Assembly (NCBI RefSeq): GCF_000512585.2
Contig: NC_089243.1
Location: forward strand, 372,001-436,000
Reading direction: 5' to 3'
Source: Kwoniella bestiolae CBS 10118
Taxonomy: Eukaryota > Basidiomycota > Tremellomycetes > Tremellales > Cryptococcaceae
Length of the DNA stretch: 64,000 bases
The notes beneath the pieces were generated by a model that was not told the origin of the DNA, did not search any database, and saw only the letters and a list, made by a program, of their open reading frames with translations. Both the position numbers and the translations under genes were made by a program. Every line of letters begins with the position of its first letter. The first letter of the stretch is position 1. Shown in pieces: positions 10,376-22,379 of this stretch.

Positions 10376-11519
10376 TGTGTATGTGGTTACTGACGTTGTA
10401 GTTGAAGTTGAGAAGTAGAAAGTACAATACTAGATAAATGATACGCTGTTCTGCCAGTCTGCTGTGGTATTGCTCGATCGAAATAACCTTGCCATTCATC
10501 TCATCTCATCACCAGACCAAAACGACGCGATTCAAATAGTTAGTCAATATGACGTAGTACCAGATCTATGATGATGGAGATCACATCATCTCCGATCGAT
10601 CAGTAGGTAGCATTGTATGGTAACAACGGTATGCTGGTTATTCTCGATGGAAAGGTTGCTAATCTGCATCATGCATCAAAGCATCATACACAATCTCATT
10701 TCACTTATATGTATACCACGCTGAGATCGAAGCTACCATCTCATCTTATTATACCCTTTCATCCCTCATCCTCCCCTCAAGACTGCAAGGATCCCCTTTG
10801 CTTTGATGGTCGTCAGGGTATAGATTATTCGGCTGAACATCTGGTGACCAATTCTAAATCCGATATGAATCAATGTTTGTTTGCTCATTCCAACTTGTGT
10901 ATAACACACACATCGCAAATCGCATCTCACTACCTGTTCATCTCCGCTCGCCGTTCACTTCGTATGAAGTATCGAGACTATATCTCCCTCTTCCGGAGGC
11001 AGATACGAATATCATCATGCACTGATCCTAGCATGGTAAACATACAATACACAATCCGTACCTTGACAAAGGAATCCGACGAAAGTAAGATACTCTTACA
11101 GTATAACGCCATCCTCGGTCCTCCTTCCTCCTTCCTGGGCTAACAGAACGTTACATCTCATACAGTAGTACATGGTATATACACTGTACTAACATCCCAT
11201 CAACATCCTTCCGGAGACAAGCGTAAGTCCAAGCGCACGCTCAAGGTAAGGAAGAATACGAATACAAAGTACTTCTTCTCACGCTTGGCCATGATGTAGA
11301 GGAACATCGATCTGAACTGGCTTATTCAGTCAAACCGAAACTCGAAGATGGTCATTCATCAATAACGTATCTGTATCAATGTCATTGAATTATCACTAAC
11401 CATCACTCGTTCATCCCTACGTATGACACTCACTTGACACCCAGCAGCCTTCGTTTATTCACCAACTCCTCGCGTCCCTTCCCCATCCTTCCCAGCACAA
11501 CTCGACTGGACACCCTACC
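10376..11519. other. Intergenic between divergent genes, about 1.1 kb
   Basis: Shared upstream region of the small anchored protein (minus) and the WSC protein (plus). A 176-codon plus frame at 10613-11143 is open but has no motif and no neighbouring splice structure. I treat it as chance. Nothing else was recognised. Confidence 0.4.
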
Positions 11520-12725
11520 ATGGCCTTTTTCGGTGGTCTAAGTGGATGGCGAGGATCATCCTGGTCTCCCTGGTCAGCCCTTGGTTCCGACTCCGACTCC
11601 AACTCCGACTCCGATGCAGTGACCACCACCACCCAGGCGGTCCAGACCCCGACACCAGATCCTACGACAGCGACAGCTACGGTGGTTCAACAAGTGACTA
11701 CCACAGCTGTATCAGTGATCACACCGTCTTCGTCCACGCCCAAACAGGTCACTATCACCCAAACCCAGACTCCTAAACCGTCTTCCGCACTTCTGCCTTC
11801 TACCATCGCAACCCAATCCAGTAAGCCCTCTTCGACACAGCAACAACAACAACAGAGCTCTTCAGGAGCAGCTTCCTCCGCCCAATCATCACAAGCATTT
11901 TCTTCGGCTAGACCCTCCTCTTTAGCTTCTTCTACTTCTACTGCCTCCGCAGATAGCAGTGATGGAGGTGAGATACCAGACGATTGGACGTATTACGGGT
12001 GTGTACCCAATTTGGACGGTATGCCAGCACTGAATACTACTTGTGAGTTTCCGTGTCAACTACAACTAGTATGCAGTGACCAACACATCGAGCTGACCAC
12101 TTCATTTTACAGACGCTACATCTAACGAATTGACACCTTCATTATGTATTTCTGCATGTGCAGCTTCGCAGTACCACTTCGCAGGTCTTCGTGAGTATTA
12201 CAGTCCAAAGGAACCATTGCATCTCCATGATCCCCAAAAATTCACTCTGATCGACATACCTCTCACATTCCACCCATATTGTCCTTATTCACCGTGCTAA
12301 TTCTATCGATATACCCATTCGCAGAGAACGGCAACGCGTGCTTCTGCGGTTCAACCATAACCTCCGCCACCCTCTCCTCTTCCTCCTCTTCCTCCTCCTG
12401 TTCGTCGAGCTGCTCGGGCGATCCCACAGGTTCGTCCAAATGCGGTGGTCCCTCCTCCATGTCATTCTATCATCTCAGATCTATCAATCCCAACTCCCTC
12501 TCATCGTCAGATCCCAACCCTTCATCTTCGTCGACACTGACCAGTCTAAGCGACGAATATGGGGTTGGGTCCACGACGATCGTGGCGAAATTACCGGAGT
12601 TTACGGGGACGTTGATGGAGTATGGGGATCCGAATTTTAGGAGTGGGAGGGATGGGGTGGTTTTTGGTGAGGTGGGTGATTCTCCTATTATTCCTTCTCC
12701 TATGACGACCTCACCAGGCAGGTGA
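11520..12725 (+). CDS. WSC-domain protein with long Ser/Thr-rich N-terminal region
   Basis: Three exons, 11520-12042, 12113-12190 and 12325-12725 (1002 nt, 333 aa). Residues about 25-155 are almost pure Ser/Thr/Gln/Pro with Asp/Ser dipeptides, a typical O-glycosylated stalk. From about residue 160 a WSC domain follows: DWTYYGCVP, the Cys pair of ELTPSLCISACAA, the hallmark NGNACFCG, then CSSSCSGDP and the CGG block before SMSFYHL. WSC domains bind glycans in cell-wall sensors and secreted wall proteins. All eight expected cysteines appear present. The odd point is the N-terminus, MAFFGGLSGWRGSSWSPW, which has no clear signal peptide, and no transmembrane helix follows the domain. An upstream exon may be missing from my model. 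Confidence 0.8.
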
Positions 12726-13044
12726 GCGTCAAGTATCTGTCGCTGGAGGGGCGTGGTTGGCTCGATGGATGGATCGATGCTGATTTGATATCTGGTAGAT
12801 GTTCAAAGTGTCTTCTTCTAATATACGGTGCCCCCTGAACCTCGATGGGATAAGTTGGATCGTACTTCTCGGTTGGTTCGGAATGAGGGTGTTGAGGTAG
12901 TCTGGGATGTAAGGCAATTTTCACAATATCTCTCATTAGGGTTCGCGCGTAGACCAGTATATAATATGCCATGGATAATACCATCATCAATCCTTAACAC
13001 CATAGATTAACCATCATCTGAGGGGAAGCCGATGCCTTGCTGGA
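12726..13044. other. Intergenic between convergent genes
   Basis: About 320 bp between the 3' ends of the WSC gene and MRM2. Nothing was recognised beyond probable 3' UTR sequence. Confidence 0.5.
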
Positions 13045-14064
13045 TCATCGTAATGCCGGATCGCCTTTGTACCCCAGACAAACCCAATATGCCTCACTTG
13101 ATTCTGTCCCACCATGTCGAGCATTAGCCTCCAAACAAACATGACGGAATGATAGGTGAGAAACAGTTATGAACCCACCAGCCCTCGACTCTTTTGGTTT
13201 CTCCACTACCACCTTCCCAAACCACGGATCCAGTTCGAGCGAGCGGAACTCGTCCATATCGGGATGAGCGAAGAACTTGATGCTGTGTCAGATGATCAAG
13301 CAAGTGAATAATAAGTATTCTCCAAAAGTATAAGCTAGGATTAGGTCAAGGCCTGAAGTGTTAAAATGGGAAAGACTCAGAGAGATACGAGCCACTCACA
13401 CAAGATTCCCACCAGGCCATACCCGCTTATTACCTTCCTTCCTCACTTTTTCTCCCTCCTCAGCCTGTCTAAGTACACCCCTAGCAAAGACCGTAGCTGC
13501 CGCGCAGAGCTGAAGGCTCAAAGCGATATCTCGAGTTTTGTTGCCTGTCATGGGAGCCATCATGTCGCTGAGGACGCAGTCGACCATCCCTTCATTCTGA
13601 TCGTCACTATGTCTTGCGATTTCTCCCTCTGCCTTGGCTACATCCTGATCATGAGGCCTTCTCTCCGTCCTCCTCTTCAACTCCTCCCTTACACCCTCAC
13701 TTAGAAAATCCCCTTTGATAACCTCCACACCCTTTATCGGTTCCATCCCCAATATATCCAATGCGAACACCCTGGCCCTTCCTCTGGTAAGTTGAGAGAC
13801 GACCTGAGACCATCCTCCAGGGGCTGCACCCAGATCCACAATCACATTTGGTCTACCACTCGAATTTGAGAAAGAGTTGGGACCAAGTAGACTTGGATGT
13901 TTGTTAGCTAGAGAAACGAGCTTGAATGATGATCTGGATCTGTATGCTGGTTGGGCATTTTTGCCAGAAGGGGTGAGACGGGATTTGACGTAGGGGTCTT
14001 TGGATTGACGGGCGATCCATCGGGAGGAGGAGGATGATTTGAGTAGGTGGAGGGTGGGACGCAT
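13045..14064 (-). CDS. MRM2: Mitochondrial 21S rRNA 2'-O-methyltransferase (FtsJ/RrmJ family)
   Basis: The product methylates a ribose in the peptidyl-transferase region of mitochondrial large-subunit rRNA, using S-adenosylmethionine. Exons 14064-13400, 13282-13179 and 13103-13045 give 828 nt and 275 aa. Visible features are an N-terminal basic/Ser-rich targeting-like segment (MRPTLHLLKSSSSSRWIARQ), the YRSRSSFKL entry motif, the SAM site VIVDLGAAPGGWSQV, the catalytic-region motif VLSDMMAPMTGNK, and the C-terminal Lys of the KDKE tetrad in VVVEKPKESR, followed by SSEAYWVCLGYK. I chose the ATG at 14064 because the frame upstream to 14121 has no ATG before it and the resulting start fits a presequence. 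An acceptor-like CATAG near 14125 leaves room for an extra 5' exon. Confidence 0.92.
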
Positions 14065-14349
14065 TGGTCCAGCCACGTATGATGGGGATGAAGGGAATAA
14101 TGGGCTGAGGGTGGTCGACAAACTTTCTATGAGTCAGTGATATGTGTTGGGTTTATTGTGGTGAGATGAGAAAACAGATGTGAATGGTTTGATGTGATAC
14201 GGGTGGACCATTCGAAATTCCTTCGAGAACGCTCGGACCACCTCCACCGACACTCAGCCTGAGATTCAACCTCTCTTCTACCTCATTTGACTATCTCTGC
14301 TCGCCCTTCTTTCATTATACACGACGGTGACTGCAATCGATCATCCACA

Positions 14350-15458
14350 ATGGTAAGCCAGCATACGCAAGATGAGAGTGATCGTATCTTCCAAGCTGAC
14401 GATGACTGTTTCAGGCAAATGCATCTTCCAAAAGGATAGCTTCTGCCAACGAGACTGCCTTGAAGAACCTCGAATTGGGGTTATTGGTGGTCAATGTGGG
14501 TTTCCTCTCCTACGTTCCACCACCTTGACTTTTACTGCTCCACTGATGCAGAAAGAAAGATAAACAGCTGACCTGATGGATCTGTATCACCGGGACAGGT
14601 CCTCTCGCCCCTATCCCGACTGATCTTATCACTCATAACCTCCCGATCGTTCGTCCCCCGCAAACTCGTCATCTTCCTTCATATCGTCTTCGTAGGATCA
14701 TCTATAGTAACATGGAGATGGTTCAAGACTATCGGTACCCCCTCTCGAGGTGGTTCGGGGGGAGTGAGGGTGGGTGAAGATTTGGGTGGGAAGGGTGTGG
14801 TCGAGTTGGGGTGGGATCTGTAAGTGGATTCTCTTACTTCTTGGTACTTCATCAGGCGGCTTTTGATGAGGGACGGCAAGACCTGTACGGATCGTCATCG
14901 CACTGGGTGGATCTCAAGCACGATGTCAGATGCTAATTGTTGTATACGTCGACAGAATCTACATGACCTGGATTTGCACGCTGGGTTCTGCAATTCTGGG
15001 CGATTGGGTCTGGTGGTTATCCCTACTTGTGAGTCTACTTTGTGCACATGCTATCCTAAACCCCAGCTACGACAAGAACATCATGGTACTACTCGAAGCA
15101 ATATACCCTCTATTTCCATATTATGCCAATCAATCAGCCCTGCCCTCAGTCCCGCCTACTGTACGCTAGTATCAGGAAAATGATCATCAGGCTGACCCTG
15201 TCCATCCCACAGATCCCCGCCTTCGCATCCTACAAACTATTCTCAACCATCCGACCACTCCTCGCAATGTTCCTCCCAGGGCTATTCGGGCCCAAATCGC
15301 CTCAGACCCAAGCGCAGACTCAAGCTCAAGCACAACAACAAGCTCAAGGAAACGCTGGAGACGATAAGCCTGAATCTAAGAGACAGGCCAAACTCAAGGC
15401 TAGGATGGAAAGGGGTGATAAGAGGGTGCAGCAGGTGCAGGTGAAGCAGAGTAGGTGA
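14350..15458 (+). CDS. SND2: SND2 / TMEM208 homologue, ER protein-targeting factor
   Basis: A multi-pass ER membrane protein of the DUF788 family, which acts in SRP-independent targeting of membrane proteins. Exons are 14350-14352 (the ATG alone), 14415-14495, 14599-14819, 14956-15028 and 15213-15458, about 207 aa. The family signatures are an N-terminal basic segment (SSKRIASANETALKNL), paired hydrophobic helices, the conserved WICTLGSAILGDWVWW helix, a final helix ending FLPGLFG, and a Lys/Arg-rich C-terminal tail (SKRQAKLKARMERGDKR) as in human TMEM208. A Gln/Ala-rich spacer precedes the tail. The fourth intron is 184 bp and open in one frame, but the direct junction LSLL/IPAF fits the family better. 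The 5' intron follows the start codon immediately, which is unusual. Confidence 0.85.
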
Positions 15459-15733
15459 GCTGTCGTAGAGGCTAGGGCAGAGTGAACATGAGATAGTAGC
15501 ATACGACTAGAGGGAGTGGAAGTGGTATAATATGCATGATAGTCATTACAAAAATCTATAACACCATCTCTCTATGTCTTGTTCCACACTGTTCATGACT
15601 CGCATGCCTGAGCTTCCGACATCGTCTCTCGCCTCCGATACCCATACTTGCATCTGCTAACACCATCCCCACACTACCAAGTATCCTTCGTCCCCTCCCA
15701 CCTCCAACCGATCCAGCCTATTTCTAAGCCAAC

Positions 15734-16405
15734 TTACTGCCCCTCCCCTTTATCTCGATTCTTCCACTCCTCCGCATACTCCCTAACACTCTTCCCCTTA
15801 GCATCCACAAACTCCAACACCCCATCCAACCCCGGCTGAACTCTACTTCCCATCCCCTGCCCACCCCTCTCCCAAGTCCCATACAACGCCTCCTGTACCC
15901 TCAACTCCCTATCCGTCAAGAACTGTTCATCCCCCCCTCTTCCACCTCGGTGTCCATCACGTTCAGACCAAATATCATAAGTCTCCTTGAACGTCAAACT
16001 AACCCCCTCGACCTCCCTCAATGTCCTCCCCCGCCTAAAGTCCAGTCCCCTCGCTTCAGAACATTTAGGCTTCTCCACCAGATTCTCCAACCCCCCCGGA
16101 GGAGTCATCTGGGCATTGGTCTGAGCGGTGGTATGTGTATCGTTGAAGGAACGGTAATACGGTTCCTCGGTGGTGTAGCGGAAGGTATTGTCGAATCCTG
16201 TAGTCAAGTCTTTCGGATCATGTAGGAATCCTGCGGAGGAGTGGTGGAGCGATATGAGGGAGCGGAGGGTTGAGGAGGAGAGACGACGACCATCTGATTT
16301 TGAGGGGGGGTAGGTTGATTTGGAGGAGGTGGAGGAGGAAGAGGAGAAGGGGCGGAGGGATCGGAGGGTGCGGGTGGTACGACGGAGAGCGGAGGGGGTG
16401 TTCAT
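15734..16405 (-). CDS. Conserved-looking hypothetical protein, probably mitochondrial
   Basis: A single 223-codon exon with a good ATG context (CACCATGAAC). The N-terminus MNTPSALRRTTRTLRSLRPF, rich in Arg, Ser and Thr and free of acidic residues, is a convincing mitochondrial presequence. After residue about 45 the protein becomes a mixed soluble domain containing TLRSLISLHHSSAGFL and later FKETYDIWSERDG and VREYAEEWKNRDKGEG. I do not recognise the family. Charged, short, presequence-bearing proteins like this are often mitoribosome or respiratory assembly factors, but nothing here proves it. It is convergent with SND2. Confidence 0.65.
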   Translation of the reverse strand: MNTPSALRRTTRTLRSLRPFSSSSSTSSKSTYPPSKSDGRRLSSSTLRSLISLHHSSAGFLHDPKDLTTGFDNTFRYTTEEPYYRSFNDTHTTAQTNAQMTPPGGLENLVEKPKCSEARGLDFRRGRTLREVEGVSLTFKETYDIWSERDGHRGGRGGDEQFLTDRELRVQEALYGTWERGGQGMGSRVQPGLDGVLEFVDAKGKSVREYAEEWKNRDKGEGQ

Positions 16406-16864
16406 GGTGAGAAATCCTGCTTTTTTGTGTTGGGAAGAGCGGAGAGGGAAGCGCCCGTTGTGGTTGATGATGACTCCGTTTGACCTAAGAAGGTGATAAG
16501 TGGGCCGGTCTTGACGATGTTGTTGAGATCACACGGAGAGAGGAGATGTACAGTATGTTCACCTTCACTCGGTTGGGCTTTTGACTTTTCTCACTCAACC
16601 TTGGTTTTTCGGTCAAATGTAATTATTATTACGTAATGGTATGATCCACTTGAAAAAAGTTGAAATCCTTTACGTCCAGTATGGAGATCAAGTGAGGTAT
16701 TTATTTCGATGTTGGACTCTTGTACTTTGACATTATTCAAGTCTCCCTGATCAATATATATCCCTCGAGCATTTTTGAGCAAACGAAGACAGAGGCGAGG
16801 AATCGAAGAAGAAGAGGACAGATATATCGGACTCACTTGCTAGACCGATCGGACATCCTTCACA
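16406..16864. other. Divergent promoter region (unknown protein / UTP6)
   Basis: About 460 bp between two divergent starts. It is AT-richer than the flanking genes, with no clear TATA. Nothing else was recognised. Confidence 0.45.
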
Positions 16865-19326
16865 ATGGACAAAGTACAATTCCAGCTGGAAGCTACCCTT
16901 CCCGAGCTCAAGGATCTATACGAGAAAGGGTTATTCACCAAGGTGAGTGATAAAGTACCTCTCGCTGAATAGCTGCTTGACAAACTTCTCTCCCTTGAGA
17001 CTGTAGCTGTGTAGAGAAAATAAAGCTTATTCTGAGCACACATCCACAGAGCGAGATCAACCAGATAACGAAAAAACGAACATCCTTCGAAACTTCCCTT
17101 ATCCGTCGTGTGACTCGTAAAGAGGATTACTTCAAATATGCAGAGTACGAGATCAACCTTGAGCGTTTGAGGAAAGTACGATATAAGAAGCTGAGTGCGT
17201 ATTATCCTCTTGGTCTTCAGCTGGGCAGATGACATTCTTCGAAGTGTTCGGACAGCTGACCTCTCGAGTAATGCATCAGACTACCACCTAAACCCTCCAC
17301 CACCCTCTGCATCTTCTTTTTCCCTTCCCCGAAGAGCGCTGTACATACTCAAGAGAGCTACTGTCAAGTTCCCGGGCGATCTGGCGACTTGGTTGGCTTA
17401 TGTTGAGTTTGCGAGTAGAGAGGGGATGAGGAAGATTGTAGGCAAGGGTTTGAATAGGTGAGTACATATTCTCAGAACATCATCATTCAGGCATCATTGT
17501 AATTCCAGAAATGAAGTGGACGGTATATTGATGTATGGGTTGATATGTTACTAGCGCTCTTCAACATCACCCTACCTCGCCTACCCTCTACCTCCTCCAG
17601 ACATACTATCACCTCCACCCCGGCTCGCCCTTCCCTCGAGAATCGATCCCATCAACTTCCAAGCTCGACCTCCCCTCTGCCTCGTCTTCAGCCCAGGCTC
17701 CAGGATTCGCAATAGAAGGTATCGACCCTGCTCGAACTACATTACTTCTCGGTCTAAGATTGGTACCCCAATCAAGGGACTTGTGGAGGGAATATATCAA
17801 ATTGGAATTAGGTTGGGTCGAAGCCCTACGTAGGAGGTGGAAAGCATTGGGTATCAAAGATGATATTGATCAAGGACAATCTCAGCAGACAGAGGAAGAT
17901 GGGGTGGACCAGGATGCTCTGCGCGGTGGGGCCGGAGCATTCGGTGAGGAAGGTGAAGAAGCGAGAAAATCTATTTTGGCTGGACAGCTGGTCATTCACG
18001 CTTTGACTTCTGCGTTGGAAGCTATACCTTCCCATGCAAGTCCCGATGAGCGGGAGACAGAGGATGGGATGGGATTTAGAGAGGGGTTGATTTGGATGTT
18101 TAGAGGTTATCCTTCGCCTTTGAGGAGGAAATGCTTAGATTTTGTGTATGAGGAGTTGGAGGCTGTTTTGGCTCAGGGGGATAATAACAAGTTAGCGGCT
18201 AGGGCTAGGCTGTTATTGTTGATCAGAGGATTATATGACAGGGAATATGACCCTGAGGCTGAGACTGTACCTCAAGGCGAATTTGTGCTGGAGGGTGTAG
18301 AGTTGGTAGAGCAGTTGGGAAAGATCGGTAAAGACATTAGAAGATCTATCAAGGGAGGGGATGGGAAACGGAATAAAGAGTGGATAGAAGTAGTTGGGCA
18401 ATGGTTGATCGAGCAAATTGGGAAGATGGAGAGTAATGTCGAATTGGTATGTTAGCTTTCGAATACGGACAAGGTGAGGGTATAGCTGATAACAACATGT
18501 ATAGCGAGAATATCTCTCTTCGATCCTATCGTCCCTTACCAAGCCATCTATAGAACCTCCCCCATCACTTCTCATTGCACATCTATCTCAGCTTTCCTCA
18601 TCACCCAATTTGGAGATCGCTCGATCATACGCTGGTATATACCCTTCGAACCCTTCCATCCAACTTTACAGGCTCACCGCTGAAATACAGCAAACAAGCG
18701 ATACCACTCAGATATGCAGGACATGCGAAGAGGTCGTCAGGTCAGTGACTGTATCGGGTCTGACGGACGAGGAGAAAGAGGATGTTAGGTCGATATGGAA
18801 AATTTGGATTGATCAAGAATTGCATAATCCCGCAAACGATTTAGAGGAGAGGTGGAAAGTGATCTTGAGGGAATCGATGAAGATGGGTGTGAATGTGCCT
18901 GAACTCCATGGGGATGTCTTAGGGTACTACCTCGTCAATCGACTCGAAGCTGGCGAAGATGTTGGAGGGGTATTGGGGAGATTGAAGGGCTATCAACCGA
19001 CATTCAACACTTTCAAACTTGTTTTCTCCTCTATCAATCAACTCAACCTGGAATCAAATGACCTAAAGAAGCTATATAATGCCTGGAGACAGGTCTGTAA
19101 GACGCCATATGAGGTGGCTCAAGCTTCGTTATTCTATGCTAAAGTACTACTAGGTATAAGAGGAAAGGGAAGAGAAGCGTATGATATTATCGAAGTTGCC
19201 AAGAGGGAAGTGAGGGTGGATGAGGGGGTTGAAAATTATTTGGAAGCTGAGTGGAAGGTTTTGGTTGATGCTGAGTCTGCGTCTGATGATAGTGGGGATG
19301 AGGATGAGAAGATGAGTGATGAGTGA
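16865..19326 (+). CDS. UTP6: U3 snoRNP / SSU processome protein Utp6
   Basis: Utp6 is part of the UTP-B complex of the small-subunit processome, needed for early 18S pre-rRNA cleavage in the nucleolus. Five exons, 16865-16942, 17050-17194, 17280-17457, 17555-18446 and 18505-19326, total 2115 nt and 704 aa. The N-terminal block is highly diagnostic: MDKVQFQLEATLPELKDLYE, EKGLFTKSEINQITKKRTSF and DYFKYAEYEINLERLRK, followed by HAT-type helical repeats such as ILKRATVKFPGDLATWLAYV and LVPQSRDLWREYIKLELGWV. Later exons are helical with acidic loops. The C-terminus is acidic and Ser-rich (SASDDSGDEDEKMSDE). The stop codon lies inside the GATGAGT tandem repeat. Confidence 0.93.
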
Positions 19327-19379
19327 TGAGTGATGAGTGATGAGTGATGAGTGATGAGTGATGAGTGATGAGTGATGAG
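19311..19379 (+). repeat. GATGAGT heptanucleotide tandem repeat across the UTP6 stop codon
   Basis: Nine perfect copies of the 7-bp unit GATGAGT plus a partial tenth. The first copies encode the last residues and the TGA stop of UTP6; the rest lie in the 3' UTR. Because the unit is 7 bp and contains TGA, every reading frame through the array meets a stop. Confidence 0.95.
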
Positions 19380-19614
19380 GGATTGATTGGTAGGGCGTTT
19401 CACGAATAATAGATTCAAGATGTCAGGAACAGTGTGTGATGGGGGTCTGTGTGTCGGATCGGATGAGAAGGTGATGTTTTTGTATTCTTACCTTTTATCT
19501 ATATATACCATGCATACATATTAGGCATCATCTTTTCCTTACCCTTGTGCACAACATTGAGTAATTAGTAGAATTCTGTTCAATTTTGTCGTTTGCTCGT
19601 TCAAGACAGCCAGA

Positions 19615-22379
19615 ATGATGAGAAGACTTGACCCAACGATGCTGCCCTCGCTCTCCGCCGGAAGAACCAAACAATCCTCGATCACGTCCATCTCTCGACA
19701 TTCAATTGTCCACCTCAACCATTCACGAATACGGGTCATTCAACGTAACTTCTCGATTTCAATTACATCTTCATCCTCATCCTCACCTAATGCATCATGG
19801 CAAATGCCTAACTCGCCTTCTTGCTCTACCTCGTACTTGAGAGGCCCAAGTATCCTGTTCAAGCGATATCTCAGCGGGACGTCAACTAGCTCATCTAGAA
19901 TCACCGACGATCTTGGAATCCAGTCTCACGAGATGTCATCTGACGGTATCATCCCCAGCAAAAAGTCGAAAGGTATATTAGAAGATTTGAATCTAGATTT
20001 GGAAGTGGGTATAGGGAAATGGGAGGGGAAAGCTGTATTCACCAAAGAGCCATTATATATCAGGTGGGTACCTTACCCATGAATTTGATTAGTTACTTGT
20101 CATCTCATATTCGGTGGGAAGCTGAAGTACAGTATCTGGTAGGTCGATCCGCCCGAACGCTCCTAAGACACCTAAGACATCACAACCCTCCGGATCATCC
20201 ACCTCGCCAATATCAATATCCTCTACCCCATCTCCTTCTCCCCAAACACTGTCGAGACCGCGAGCCGTACCCCACTTTACATCTCCTCTTCCTCGTACCA
20301 CCGCAATACCCACTGCTACTCCCTCGTCATCCAAGACCCCTTTCAGTTCCAGACGGGGTACGACTGAGCCCCCGCCTACTCAGACGTTTGGAATAACGCA
20401 ACCTCCGAAACCCATTCATCCATTCTTCAACCGTACGAGGACTGCCCCTCCTACATCCCAACCAAGGTATACAGCTCATTACTCATCTACCGAGGCCAGC
20501 TCGACTCAACCCAGTCAAGAGAGTCAGACCACATCGGCGTCATCTTCTAGAGCTCCTTCTACGCTCGATCACAATAGGGATAGGGAGTTGGATCTGTTGG
20601 CTGAGGAAGTGGGGAAATTGCATTTCGATTATGGATATGGTCGTGTGCCCGCTAGCAGTGCAAGTCAAAACAAAAACAACACCATCAACTCTTCCGGCCA
20701 ACGGACTGGCGATGCGCATGATAAGAGCAAGAGCAAGATCGAAGAAACGACCCCATCCGATGTCGAGTCATCAACAGGCGTATCGTTCAGACAAATCTCC
20801 TCAAACGGTAAACTACAATCCAAATCTACCGTCATCCCATCCCAACTACCCATGTTCCACTACGACCAGTACTCCCCAAAACCACAAATAGCATATACCT
20901 CCTCCACCGACGAGGCCAACGATCTTCTGGGATGCCTCAAAGGCGACGTGCTGGGTTTCGACCTTGAATGGCCGCCTGGGGGAAAGTACAAGGTAACTCA
21001 ACCTGATGGATCGGTGAAAACTGTTAGGATAGGGATGACTTGGAGTAAAGAGAAAGGGGGGTATGTGTTTGGGCAGGGTAGGACGGCTTTGATGCAGTTT
21101 TGTGATGAACGGTTAGTGGTTTTGGTGCATCTGGGCGAGAAAATGGGTGAGTGGGGTTTGGTTTCGTTGTGCATATTCGCCTTCGTTATACCGACGACCT
21201 CATATGCCTCATACTTGAGCGCATATGTCGTATGAGGGGAGGGTGTCTCAAGAAAGATATCTGGTGTGGTCCAGATTTTTTGCTGTCGAAGTGGACATTA
21301 GCTGACAATCCTGTTCGACGCACTTAGACATACCCTCAAAAGCCATCGAGATCCTCCGTTCGCCTAAGATATACAAACTCGGAGTACAAGTCCGAGGCGA
21401 TGGCCAGAAGCTCCTCCGTGATTTCCCTCAACACTTCACTCCTTCCACGTCCGCTTGTTCATCTTCCGAGACTATCCCCTACGAGGTAGGTATCAAAGGA
21501 TTACTGGAACTTTCGTACCTTGCCCGAGGGGTTGATCCGATAGGTACTGGACCGGGAAGTACCCTAATTGGTCTTGCTGCTTTGTCTCAGAGATATCTTC
21601 GTAAACAGCTCGATAAGAGTAATGATGTTAGGAAAGGGAATTGGGTGGAGGTGTTAGATCAGAAGCAGAAGGATTGTGAGTGATGTCAGATTCCTTTTGT
21701 ACAGACTCTCTCGTGACATTGCTTCGGGTACACAATACTGGCATTGGTCAATGAGGCATTAAGCTGATTTGTATGCCGGCCGATCCTGCAGACGCTGCAA
21801 ACGATGTGTATGCCTCTTTGCAGATATACAAGTCCCTACGACGCATGGCCCAGGAGAACAACTTCGAGGTCAACCTCGATCGATATCTATCCAATGTGGA
21901 TGGATCTGTCCCGATTCCCAGGCCAGCTACAGGTGATAATGGTGAGGCGGTGATGAGAACCGAATTGGAGATAGGAGAAAGGATCATCACGCTTGGGGAG
22001 GGGGTCAAACCTCCCAGTCCTGCTCAACTGGGAGCTTTGAGTGATTTCGTAAAAGGCACGAGGATTGATAAGATCGCTACCAACAAGGGAATCAAGGTGG
22101 CTACTGCTGAGTGAGTCATTTTGTTTTTGAAGATGCTATCGATAAATTTCCGCGCGATGAAAAAGCTGATTTCCTATGGCATGTTGCAGAGGCTACATTT
22201 GCAGTGCTTTACAGGTGGTGGGGGCCGACTTCCTAACTGATGAAGAGAGACGGAGATTATGGGAGGAGATACCTAGAGATACGTATACTTGGAAGAGGAA
22301 TAGGGAGTTGTACAACGTTTTGAAGAAGGAGTTTGATTCCGAGGCGGGAAGCGAGAGTGAGACAGCCAACGACGTCTAG
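19615..22379 (+). CDS. WRN-type 3'-5' exonuclease domain protein, long copy
   Basis: A DEDDy-family 3'-5' exonuclease (DNA_pol_A_exo1 fold, as in the WRN exonuclease). Exons 19615-20063, 20143-21146, 21328-21675, 21792-22110 and 22190-22379 give 2310 nt and 769 aa. The first ~400 residues are Ser/Thr/Pro-rich and disordered. The extreme N-terminus is basic with no acidic patch (SRHSIVHLNHSRIRVIQRNF) and could be an organellar presequence. Catalytic motifs are intact: ExoI GFDLEW (D423, E425), ExoII with D509 (VRGDGQKLL), ExoIII YAAND (Y601, D605). A helical C-terminal extension follows (LGALSDFVKGTRI, LTDEERRRLWEEIPRDTY) and ends in an acidic tail. There is no helicase domain. It is followed directly by a shorter paralog. 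Confidence 0.88.

Noticed and set aside
10613..11143. 176-codon plus-strand open frame
   Set aside because: No motif, no presequence, uneven composition and no splice signals; it lies in a divergent promoter region. Likely chance.
12338..12640. Hydrophobic 100-codon frame inside the WSC gene
   Set aside because: It is a shifted frame of exon 3; the in-frame reading contains the WSC cysteines and ends correctly.
14930..15169. Retained-intron form of SND2 with an extended luminal segment
   Set aside because: The frame is open, but the direct junction of the flanking helices matches the TMEM208 family, and the 184-bp interval has good splice signals.
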